Shown in pieces: positions 1-11,326 of a stretch of 64,000 nt of DNA. Origin of the DNA: Chionis minor. Lineage: Eukaryota; Chordata; Aves; Charadriiformes; Chionididae. The stretch is from NCBI GenBank assembly GCA_013398295.1, contig VZSF01008489.1, positions 367,605 through 431,604 of the forward strand, in the 5' to 3' direction. A program made the translations under genes and the position numbers. The notes under the pieces are model-generated. The model was not told the origin of the DNA and searched no databases. It saw nothing but the letters and a program-made list of their open reading frames with translations. Position 1 is the stretch's first letter; each line of letters begins with the position of its first letter.

Positions 1-132
1 GAGATGATAAATGAGGCATAGTCTCTCTCTCTCTCTCTCTCAAAACCCCCCCCCCCCCAGTAACTTNNNNNNNNNNNNNNNNNNNNNNNNNNNNNNNNNN
101 NNNCCCCCCCCCCCCCCAAACCCCCCCCCCCC
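1..132. repeat. Simple repeats and assembly gap
   Basis: A CT dinucleotide run (22-41) and a 13-base C run (46-58) precede 37 Ns (67-103). Two further C runs follow (104-117 and 121-132). The Ns mark unresolved sequence and their number may be arbitrary. The C runs on both sides suggest the gap is a longer homopolymer or C-rich tract that the assembly could not cross. It lies inside VMP1 intron 5. Confidence 0.9.
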
Positions 133-3100
133 ACATTAATTGAAGTAAAACTGAAAAAGAGAGGATCCAGAAATTGATACACAAGAGTGATTTTGATATG
201 GAAGTGAGAACAAAGAATGGATGAATGAACCAATGACTAATAAATGTATACTATCGGCATTTCCACAGGCCCCAGCGGCAATGAACTCCTTTTTCGGTAC
301 TTGTAGCGAGATCATCCCTGTCCCCAGCAGCTTCATATCTAACCAAACAACGGATCTCTGTTTTACTCATCGAGGACAGACGCAAAGAGAGAGTTGAAGC
401 TTTCCTAAAATTGTAAAGTACATTTATGGCAAACCTGGGAACCTCTTTCTTCCCCGTACTCTGAAACTCAGGGAATTTAATCCCATCCCCTGCTTGCCCC
501 TCCCCAGTCTGACAACTACCTTGGGACAAAGAAAGGTCTCAAGCCATCTTCCTTAAATTAATGGCTTTCACCTGCAGAAATTTGTAATAAAATTCTCTTG
601 AAGAGCAAATTTGCATGGAGGAAATCCCCACGTACTTGAGTTGTAAATGACAATTTCCTACGTTCCCTTGAGAGTAAGGGTGAGGTCCTTGCCAAGGCAG
701 TCAGACACGGTGTGTGAATCAAGAAGTATGGTTTTCGGTTCCACAAAACTGGGAAGACATGCCACTCTACGGTATAACTTCAGCCAGCTGCGACGGGAGA
801 CTGTTTGTTTCGGTTTTATGATAGCAAAAGTCAAATTTAATCGCTACTACGGTGAGGCCCCCAACCCCTTGCAAGGTTTCGGTGATGGCGTTACCGGCGT
901 TTCTTCCCAAACCGCACACAAGGTGGGTAAAGAAGAGCGTACAGATCTCAGGAGAGCAAGCAGCGACAAAATGCCTAAGAGGAGGCTGCTGCAGGAGTTT
1001 CTTGCCACCAGCAGCTTCTCTCAACAGAGCTGCCATTCTTGAAAGGGCTTAATGGTCTCAAAACATTGCCTCCTGTTAAGACAGCTCTCCTAGTCTCAAC
1101 AAACATCTGCAAAAGGAGAAATTTTACAAGAAGTAGCCAGTGGAAAAAAAAAAAAGCGTTTCACAAAGCAGCTGTAAACGGCCAACGAGCCACCTGAAGA
1201 CTACGCCAATTGAACATAATTCTTCCACTGTAATGTAAACAATTCTATAATGGAAAAAAGTTGGAGTTATGGAACCCACAGAAGCCACATTTTAACTGGA
1301 ATAAGAAATAAAGTATAAACGGTTCATTTAGAGTGATGAAGTGTGGAGTACTGGAACTCGGAGCGAGCCAAAGGAAAGCAGAACAATCCCGTGTCCTCCT
1401 CTGGCAGCGCAGCCCAGCTGTCCCAGTCGAATGGACAATATCTCGCAGCTCGGCGGGCTGCATGCAACATCTCCAACATCTGCTTTTGTTCTAGCTCAGC
1501 TCTGAACGCAGACATGCAGCATTATACTTTCACAAAGCCGTGGTTACCAAGCACCTCAAAACAATGGTTGGCTAAACAGGGCCATGGTTGCAGTGTGGGG
1601 GGGAGGAAGAGTGGGAGGGTCGCTGGGTGTTTCATAAGAGAGGTGCCATTTTGCTTTATATTTAGCAATAGCGATGGTTTAACTCTGAATGGAACAGGGA
1701 ACCAACATCAAACGAGCTTTAGGTGCCACCTTTGGAAAATCCCAGTCAATATACACTCAGATGTTTTCTCTGTACTCCTCCCTGTGCCAACAGGATTAAT
1801 TCTCATACAATTTTTTAATCCTTTTCACAAATAATACCTCCTCCACCCTCTCCTCCTCCTCCTTCTCCACGTGGGGCCGCAGCAAACACTCAGAGTGTTT
1901 TGCCTCTCTGCAATAGCTCAGTTTATTTCAACACTTGAGCAAAACTTCTGCGATAACCCCTCTTCGACTCCAACTGCAGCTCTGCCTTTGAAAAGGGCAT
2001 TTGCAAAACTACTTCAAACCCCGTCATACCAGGCAACACATACGAAACCCAGGCGATTTAGGAGACACGCTGCTTGCCAAACCAGGAAGAGTGCTGAAAT
2101 TCAAGGCATGTAAGATCCTGAAACACCAACTGTCTTTCCCTCACCCTCTTCCAATGATTTTTTTTTTTTTTTTTTTAAATTGCAGGAGGCACTAACCAGG
2201 GTAACAGAGAAGAAATTGAGAAACATTCTGCTGACTCGGGTGAGAAACATTTGCTTGCCACTACTGACGACCAGAAGGAGCCTGTGGTTAGGCTGGAATG
2301 CGATTTGTTAGAAATATCTGTACAATTTACAAATCAAACAAGACAAGATCTGGTCATCAAGATCGACTCAACGTAAATCTATTTTTTAGCGATAGTAATT
2401 TAGGGGAGTTTGGAAATCCCTATCTACGCAACCCTAATGTCTCATAGAAGGTAACCTTGAACTCTTGAACTCACAGGCCTTCATAGAAGTTTTAGTTCGG
2501 TGATTGAAGGCACCCAAGTTAGAACAGACACTCCTAATCCTTAGAAATAAGTTACTTTAAATGCTGTATTATGAAATTTCTAGAAAGTATAATCTTTTTA
2601 TCTATACATTATGCTTAAAAACTCATCAGTGCAAGTAGGAAGAGATGGCAGGCACATGTAAAAAAACAATCAAGTAATTAAAATCCTTAAAAACATGCTG
2701 ATACATATAATTCTTACAACAGAAAAGTCTTTACCGTAAGGAAAGAAGGCTGATTATCCAATTAAAAATGAATCCTATATTCACAATATTAATCGCTCTG
2801 TGGACCTAGACTGTGAAGACAATTAAAGCTGTAAAACAAACTCCATGTCAAGTGCTGGTTTCTCACATGCCCCTTCACAGAACAGCCATCCTGCTGAAGT
2901 GATACGAGCGCGAGACCAACTACATCTAATTTTAACCTTTTCTTTTTGGGGAAGATATAATTTGAGATTGGCTCTAATTTAGAAACATTTCACAAAGAAA
3001 AGTGGTATGTCTGCCAGCAAGAAAAACATTACACTGAACTCACTGCTGAACTTAATGCACTAAAAATCTGTTTTCCTCCATGGATACATGGCTTTTCATA

Positions 3101-4512
3101 TGGGTTCAAGACTCAGCCCTTCCACAGGGGGGAAACATGTCATGCTGTATTTGATTAAGATAAATTGGTAAAACAAAAGCTTGCTTCTCATGGGAAACAT
3201 CCTGCGAGCGTTGCCCCAGGCCGCGACTCATCTCATACTTATCTATGAAGTCATTACACCTCTCAAGAAAGTAACATGATGTTACAGCATCTTTTTTATC
3301 TCCAACAGCAGTGGACAACTACCCACAAAGAAAACTGTTCTGTGATTAAGAGGGAAAAGCTTGATCTGGAGGTGGCGAGTAAATATGTCAATCTAGTCCG
3401 TCTGCCTGCGTGACAAGATTAAAACGTCTCGTGATTTTCGATCATGTCTGGTATGCAGTGCTGGCTGTAAAACGGGGCTCGGAAGGAAGAGGGATCCCAT
3501 ACCTAGAGCATCCTCAAGTGACACAAACATCCATCAAGTGGCCAGGGCTAGTTTTAGCAGACCATCCCGGCATTTCAAGCCAATCTTACAATCATGTGTC
3601 TGTTAGCAAGTTTCTATTCCCACTTCAGTCATGCCTTGCCCCACAGCGCAGACCTGATGGAAATTCCAAACCATGAGCCACAAGCTCTGAATATGACTGA
3701 ACAAGAATCACCGAGGGAGCAGGCATGTGGTACCACCGCATGCATTAACAGGGCCACGTTGCTGCTTTGAGGAGTAACACAAAAAAACAGCCACTTCGTA
3801 AGGCTGTGCCCACGCTATTTTCTATAGGAGCAAACAGACTCATGTCAGGGAAAGGCACAATTGGAAGAATCCAAGTTTATACTCTGGTGCTGACAGAAGA
3901 CAAAAATAATCTGTCAGCATTCCCTCCTTGCCCTTCCCTAGCCACCCACTTATTATTTCTGAAGAATAAATCACAGCATCTATTCAAATTGACACTAGTA
4001 GTGATGATTGGCTTTAGCGTCCCCAATTAGAGATCGTCTTGCACTGTTATCATTATTTCCAGCCCGCTCAAGGAAACAGTGACTTGAAAAGTATAAAGTT
4101 CAGGCTGTGCACAAAAAAAAAAAAAAAAGAAAAAAAAGCAGAAACTCCAAGGGAGCAAGTGAGGAGAAAGCATAACGTGACCTCCCAGCAGAGCTATGAG
4201 ACACAGAACCAGTGATGAGGAAGTCAAGAGCAGATAATGAAAACAAGGCGTCAGCATCTAAAAGGTAAAGTCCATCAACCTTCAAAAGGAAGAAAAGGGT
4301 GCACCAATCACGGTACTAACTCCTCGGCTCCGTGCAAGTTCAAATCACTGTGGCTGGCCAAGATGCTCAACATAGCTTAAAAATTAATGTGACATCAATA
4401 TTTTGCGGACTTCTGAAAAGTCGAAGTAAGGTAGCTAATCCTGCACAGATGGAGGCGCTTCACATTAGCTGTTTATTGCCACAGTTCCAGCTTTAGATAA
4501 ACCATCCAGACT

Positions 4513-4830
4513 CTGACGTACACCGACTTCAGCAGCGCTGGAGGCCATATATGGCACTCGCAGTCACACCATTTTGGGCTCTGACTCATGAGGTCCGGCA
4601 AGTCACGGTGGGGCAATACGGGAGGTTATTGCTTCCAGCTGCTCCACCAGCCCCTGCGCCAGGGGCTACCACCCTCGGAGTCGGCAGCGGCACCGGCAGC
4701 GGCTCAGCAGTTGCCAGGCTTGCGCCCCGCAGGACTTCCACTACCCTGGATTTCAGCTCACAGCAGCGCACCAGCCCGGGGGCTCGGGGCTCAGTTCACA
4801 ACCTCCCAGACCCAGACGCAGCAGCTGAAG
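4513..4830. promoter_or_regulatory. Candidate intronic enhancer: CRE half, CArG box, AP-1 site, GC-rich patch
   Basis: TGACGT lies near 4514. A perfect SRF CArG box (CCATATATGG) is at 4545-4554 and a perfect AP-1 site (TGACTCA) at 4582-4588. About 220 bp of locally GC-rich, CpG-containing sequence in an AT-rich intron follows. The motifs are seen directly; enhancer function is inference. The AP-1 link is of interest because transcription across the VMP1/miR-21 locus is known to respond to AP-1. Confidence 0.35.
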
Positions 4831-7800
4831 GGATTGTTCTTCCACAGCATAATCTAAACCAGAGGCACCGGTTTTATTCGCTGCAGGTATCCGAGACATA
4901 CAACAGCAATGGGTGCGCTTCCAGGGACTAAGGCTCCAAAAAAGCATTTTTCTCCTTGAAAATACCATATTTAATCTCAGATTTTTTACATGCAAGCAAG
5001 CCACCAGAAGATTTAAGGAACACCCAGGTTACACAACTAATCTGGCAGCAGTGTCCAGTTTAATCCATTGGACCTTCCAATTCATTATTAATATCAATGC
5101 CGCAGTTTCAAGCAGAACAGAGCCCATGTGAGCTGTAAGCAGGAGTTCCCATCAAGAGATGGTCAGCAAAAGTGATTTTTTTAAAGTTATATATTGGTTC
5201 AAATATTCCAGGATGTTTCGGTTCATTGTAAAAAGCTTAGGACAGCTGGAGGAAGTAGTTTTAAAGGCACGAAGGAAACAAATGAGAGAGTAAGAGTCAC
5301 AAACAACCCTCACACAAACAGGATCCATTTCAACTTGCTTTAGAATTAATTTCTGTCTTCTGCACCCCCCATGTATTCTCCTTCCAACCACCTTAACAAG
5401 TCAGTAACAGTAATCTGAGCACAGATATTAGACAGAACCATTTGTTATTTCATTTGTTTTAGGCTTGCAGATTGACATGTGAATTGAAGAAAAGTATGGA
5501 CTGAAAATGAACACCTCGCTTAACAAAAATAATTCAGCGCTGGGGAGGGGAGCACTGCTGCGCCCTCCCACCTGGCTGAGGTAGCTCAGCTTTTGTTTCT
5601 CATTTTTTCTTTTACACAGAGAAGCTATAGTTCTCTGGGTTAATCGCACTAGTTTGGAATAATCCACGTGGAAAGAGCAGAACTGCTCCTGAAGCTGACA
5701 TTCACAATGAAAGTACTCCTGTATTAAAGTCACAAGTAAATAAACGGTTGGGGAAGTAAATTGTGTGGATTTCTAAATTATTCTGTCTACTTCATAAAGC
5801 AGAATAAACCCTGCTTTGTGAGCTTTCCTTTTTAGAAGCACTTTAGTAATTTTATCATGAGTCTCCTTACAAGCTCAGCTCCTGGAAGCAGATAAATAAA
5901 AAGAATTAAGTCTGATTTTAAAAAGTTTTCAGCAGTCCTGGCAGGAGATTTTTTTAATTTGTGGGGGGTTTTTTTGTTTGTTTTGTTTTGGGGTTTTTTT
6001 AATTATTATTTACACCAACAACTTTATTTTTTGAAAGCTAATAGGCTCGTTATTGCACAAGGTGTCTGGATTTGAAATCTTCACATTCTAACCTAAACCC
6101 GTTCGCATAGTGCCAAAATGCGACTCATTTCAGCTGCAAACTACCACACTTTCGGGAGGCCAGAATGTGACCCCTCGACCAAAGCCAAACCCTGGAACCA
6201 ATTCAGGACAAAAGCAAGACGTTGAACCCTCGAGCCCAGATAAACTCCAGCCGGCTCTCTAAAGCCAGCACTGTCACCAAGGACACTGTCTTTTCAACTC
6301 ACTTCTCTTTAAAGGCAGTTTTCTGTGCGTTTTCAGAGCCTGCCACGCTCTCTCGCACTCTGCCACGGAACACCCCAGTAAGAATTAAGTGACAAACCTA
6401 CATATTATCGTTCTGAAAAAATTCAAACTGTTGTGTGACCTCCGCTCACAACACATCCCTATTGTACCTTGCGTTTCCTGTTTGTGCTAGTCCACAGCCC
6501 GGCCACCGGCGAAAACCTTTGCAGCAGTTGCTCCACTTGGCTCTATCAGCAAGCAAGCACCCGTCCATATTTAAGAAATAAAAACACAAGCAAACGCCAA
6601 CAGCCAAAGCTCGCTCTGCACTTTTGACCTGTGAGGAATTCGCTTCCATTCATCCCCCCCACCCTTACAGATTATAACTGACGATGCACAGAAGGGACAT
6701 TTATCATCTGCTTCTCGCGCGAGGCTTTAATTCTAAACTGATTTCGTTTGCCTGGGCCGCATCTTTTGCAATCCGTTTGCCAGAGCTGAACTGAAACCAG
6801 ATCACGAGGCAGAGCGTGGCGTGAGGACGGCGATGGCGGCGCGGTCCCAACCCAGCGCTCCATCTAGCGTCCCCCGCTCCACCGGAGCCCGCTGCCCACC
6901 CGCAGCTCATTCATTTCATTCCGCGGCAGCAAACAGACCTCTCCAAGATGTACAAACGCAAGAAATTCCTGACGAGTTAACCTCAGTCATCTTCTTTTGC
7001 TAAGTAGGTGATTCATGCCATTTATATTTTAATACAGCACCAATAGAAGAGAAAACTTCTCATAATAGTTTTATTTCCTACAGAACCACACCAGAATTAC
7101 TATTTTTAAATTGTTGTTTTTGAAGAATTGTGAAAAAAAACCCCTTTAATGGACTTGGGGAAAATAGCCAAAAAAAGCCAGCAGACTTGTTTTGAAAGCG
7201 TCAGAATAAAGAGGATTCTTGGAAGAGTAGCCTGCTTCCCTGTTTCTGCATTGAAGACCTGCTCTGTGCCAGCCCTTTGCTCTGTGCCAGTTTACAGCAC
7301 TGGAATTGTTTCCCAAAAAGCCATGTCAAGTTTTACATTTAGTGCTGGCTACAACTAAGGAAGCAGCATTAAACCAGGAACCAACACCGCAGACAATGTT
7401 GAGACCCTCTATAACATATAGAAAGTTCTTGTATCACAGAACTGGCGATAAAAAGCCTATTATCAAACTAACAAAAAATCAGCCTCTCCCTCCTACACCC
7501 AGATGCACGCAGCAAGAACGTTCTGGTGACCAACAAAATCCAAATCAGACGTGAACCAATATTAACCAGGGCAGCAATATGCCCCCCACGCTGAGACAGC
7601 CTTCGACTGTAAAATCTGCTTTAAGCAAACTGTTTCCCAAGCACTCTCTTCTCGGCTAACCCCAGGATCTCTCCTGGCACTTGAATTCATGCCGTTCCAA
7701 AAAGCAGCTGGTGAGAGATGCTCAGAAGAATCCAGACAAATGACAGTTTTCAACACTGGAAAAACAGCGAACCGTGCCAGGGAAAGCAAACATCCAGAGT

Positions 7801-8727
7801 CATTCATATACCGCATCGATTGCGTAACTGCTGCTACGATTTGCCCGGCTAACGAGCCGTGCTCGTGAAGGGTTTGATATGGAAATAGCTGCATGCAGTA
7901 AATGGAGGGCTATATTTAAAAAAAGATGCACCTGTGTCACAGCTGAAGAAGTCTGGGCGCACTGTCTGAACAGGTGCCTACATGCCATCAATTCCTACCC
8001 CTTGGCCCTCCACGGCAGAGACAATACTGCAGGCAGCAACAGGAGCTCGGCAGCACATGGGTGGGCCCAAGAGCATTGTTCTCTAAGCATGTAATTGCAT
8101 TCCCAACAATCTCACTGTACATACAGATTTAAAATGAGCAATTAATTAAAAGCAATTTTAAAACACTTACTGAGTCTATTCTCTATTGCCAGCAAATCCA
8201 GGCATTAAAGCAGAAGAGGATTTGCTGCTTTGTAACTTTTCATGTCTTTGAATCAAAAGAATAACAACTTTTACCATAATGAAGAACTGCAATTGAAGTA
8301 TATGGAACATGAAACGTAGATACACAGTAATATAAAGGTTAACAGCAAGTTCCTCACTTAACCTACCGTATTTCTGCTTTTAGAGACAACTGCTGCACAG
8401 CTAAGAAAGTAAAATAGTTTAAAATTCCTTCTTTGAAAGCTGCAGCTCCTAATTGCATTGTTTCCAGACGGGTTAAATCCCAAACACTATCCTGAAATAA
8501 CTTCCCCCTACAAGTTGCACCAACAGCCTGAAGTTAGTACTGCGTGCTCCCTTTTGGACAAGGTGTAGGCTCCAACCGAGAAGCTGTTAAGAAGCCTGTT
8601 ACTACATCGATAGCATATCGCATATAGATATCGCTGACACGGCTCTAGTGACAAAAATATTAACTGGTCGGGTACTTCAAATGGCAACACACTGTTATGG
8701 GCAATAAAAGTCGTGTTTTTACACACC

Positions 8728-8746
8728 CACTGCCATCTAGTGGCTA
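8728..8746 (-). promoter_or_regulatory. CTCF-like motif
   Basis: Read on the minus strand, the site is GCCACTAGATGGCAGTG. It agrees with the vertebrate CTCF core CCASYAGRKGGC and with its RSY extension. Binding is not shown. Confidence 0.45.
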
Positions 8747-11215
8747 CAAAGCCAAATACATGCCACCAAGTTACGACCCATCCAGGGTTCAGACAAGCCC
8801 AGAAAGCGTTAACTGACCTGAATTCACAGTCCACGCTAATCACTAAATCTTGCACGGGAGAAAAGAGGAAAACGGATCCTTGTTTCTCCTTCTTCCTACG
8901 CTCGCTGCCTTCATGGAATTTCCTCAATATAACAGAAACGTGTTTATCTGTCTCACATACTTAAAGCAAACAAGTACTTTCCTGTATTGTTGTTACACAT
9001 TAGATGTTGATGGTATCGTTTGGTTGTGTTTTATTCTACAACCACCTTCTAATTATTCAGAGTATCTGTTTTGTCTGTTATGTGAAACCTTGCCTCTTAC
9101 ATTCCAAATAAATACCTTCGCTAACAATATTAACAATATTAAACTAAATTTCTTTTCCTAAGTGATGTATCTTTGGAAGGCTGTTCACCTCCCATACAGC
9201 CACCATAACTTACATTGATAAACCAAAAGAGAAGTTATATTTTGTATATATGGTACTTTAACATCAGCTCAGGTCATGGCCTAAATATATCCACTAGGCT
9301 TGTCTACACCACAGGAAAAGTGAAGTGATACGTTATGAAATTTAATTTGTTTTCTGTTAGAGTAATTTAGAACTACTTATACATCGGAATTTTTAAATTC
9401 AGAGTAAAAGAAAGGTCAGTTCAGTCCACCTGCTTTTAGGAAAACAGAAGTTGTGCTGCTGTCTTACAAAGACTTCTTTATGTGACAAAATCATCTTGGA
9501 GTGGCCTAGGGTATAAAATGACACCACTCTTGCTACCCTATGAAGATCAACCTAGAGCAACGAAACACTACCTGCTTTCAAATATAGTTTAGAAGTGGTG
9601 GATAACATTTCTTATTTACTGGATTTCTGATACAACACATGTAAAAAATAGGAACTGTATGATAAGCTCTCCAAACTGCTTCAAAGAGGATGTCTAAACA
9701 CATAGAATCTTTGGTTAGAAGAAATCTTAAGTTGACTCTCACTGGGTGATAGCCTAAGAAAACATTAAAAAATGCAGAAGATGATGAAAATCTATCGTTT
9801 ACTTCCTGATTGTAATCACGATCAACTGATTTTTGCAGTTGTGGAACTGCTTGCTTTCCCTTCCTCTCTCTATCCTGCTGCATGAGCTGGTGATCCCATC
9901 CTGCCGCATTCTCGCTCCCACCGTAGGCTGGCAGAGAACCCAAAGTGAACTGAATTTTGTGAGCGCGACTCCACCGCCTGCATCACTCGATGCCGGTTTG
10001 GCTCTCTGGGGACGCAGAGCACCTGGGTTCAGGACTGAGGATTTGGATTGTTTCCCCCTGTGTCCAGCCCACATCTTTCTGTCCCTAAGCTGGTAACAGC
10101 ATCCTCCCTGCAAGTCAGAGAGGTCTGTAACACTGTCAGTTCACCGCTGTGTTTTACGTGACTATCCAGCGTCATGTAAAAACTTTTAGACACTGTGTTC
10201 ATCAGCTTTACTGAATTCCTATTTCCTACCATTTAGACCGAGAGCAGTATTTTTGTCTAGAAGGCTACGCATGCATGGGCTTGCTTCTATTTAGCAATGG
10301 TTTTCTTTCTCCTGTACTTTCTGCTTCTATAGCCTTTAGGAAAGAAGCCACACTAAGAGTAAGCCTAAGACTGCTGCAAACGCAGGCCGTACAGATGCCA
10401 CTCGATCCAACAGGCATTGCCCTGCTGTGTGGAAAAGCACGAGTTTCTTGTTTCTTGTAGTGTTTTCTGTGTTATTGTTAATGATTAAAGCAGTTCTGAA
10501 AGTAAACATCTGTAATTGTTCCAGATACAAGATGACATTTGTTGCATAAACTGGTTTTAATTATTTTGTGGCCATGAATCCTTTTCTTAAATCCAGGACA
10601 GTGGTTTCATAAACAAGGAACTAATCCAATGCCCAAAAGCAAAACACACCCAAACATTTCCCTAACTTTCCTAGCTAAGTTGAGATAAACAACATCATAC
10701 AAATTTTCAGAACAGATACTATTTTATCTTTGTAGACAAACATTTTTCTTGCTATTCTTTTCAAAGCAAGATTAATGCAGACTGAACTTTAAAATAGCTG
10801 CCTATTTCAGTGGTTTCAGCTAGAATAATGATCATTTTAAGCTACTAAAAGAAACAGTATGTGGAAAAATTTTAAATGGAAACATTTGAGCTGCACACAC
10901 CAAAAAATGTTTCATTTAAATTAGGAAATTAGAGGACAGAGACTTGCAGATTTTGAGTCATTGTTTCAACGTGAGGATTAACAGCAGGCTAATACCTACA
11001 GTTCAACAAATATAAAGCATACAGCTACAAAGCAAGGTTTTATGGTATAGAATATGAACAGCATTCACTAGAGCACAGAAGCATTACACTAAGGATTTTC
11101 TTTCAGAAGTACTTAACATCTAGGACTTATGGAATATTCTTTATTCACAGATTTAAAAATATGCAACAATTAAAATACTCAATTCAGAAAGAACACAGTA
11201 TGGAAATATCCTTAC

Positions 11216-11326
11216 CAAATAGAGCAGAAAGGTGTGGAGACCTGTTCCAAGTCCAACAGAGGACAGAATGCCTAGTCCTACCCAGTAGGCACACCAGAAG
11301 AACTTTTTCTCCATATACCGCACATA
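11216..11326 (-). CDS. VMP1: VMP1 exon 5
   Basis: 111 nt (37 codons, phase 0) after a strong polypyrimidine acceptor (CTTTTCTTTTTCAG), with donor TTG|GTAAGG. It encodes [19 protein letters not shown] and then [18 protein letters not shown], one of the most conserved parts of the protein. It is the last VMP1 exon visible in the window. Confidence 0.95.

Larger units (their letters stand above)
133..11215 (-). other. VMP1 intron 5 (partial)
   Basis: About 11 kb without a recognisable coding exon. Open frames up to about 139 codons occur here but have no splice support or recognisable protein. Notable contents are a GC-richer patch at about 4545-4830 with regulatory motifs and a strong CTCF-like motif near 8730. 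Short A, T and purine tracts also occur. Confidence 0.8.

Noticed and set aside
647..1042. Overlapping open frames on both strands near 0.65-1.04 kb
   Set aside because: No recognisable protein and no splice signals; treated as chance frames in intron 5.
1343..1834. A 163-codon plus-strand open frame in VMP1 intron 5
   Set aside because: No recognisable domain, no splice or promoter context and unremarkable composition. Frames of this size occur by chance in 64 kb.
4551..4931. A 126-codon plus-strand frame in the GC-rich patch of VMP1 intron 5
   Set aside because: Explained by the local GC content. The patch is better described by its regulatory motifs.
6862..6880. A further CTCF-like sequence (CCATCTAGCG) near 6.86 kb
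   Set aside because: Too many mismatches to the core on both sides.
133..11215. Possible VMP1 exon 6 in the left part of the window
   Set aside because: I looked on the minus strand for the conserved segment following the [11 protein letters not shown] region and did not find it. The intron is long in other vertebrates, so the exon should be outside.
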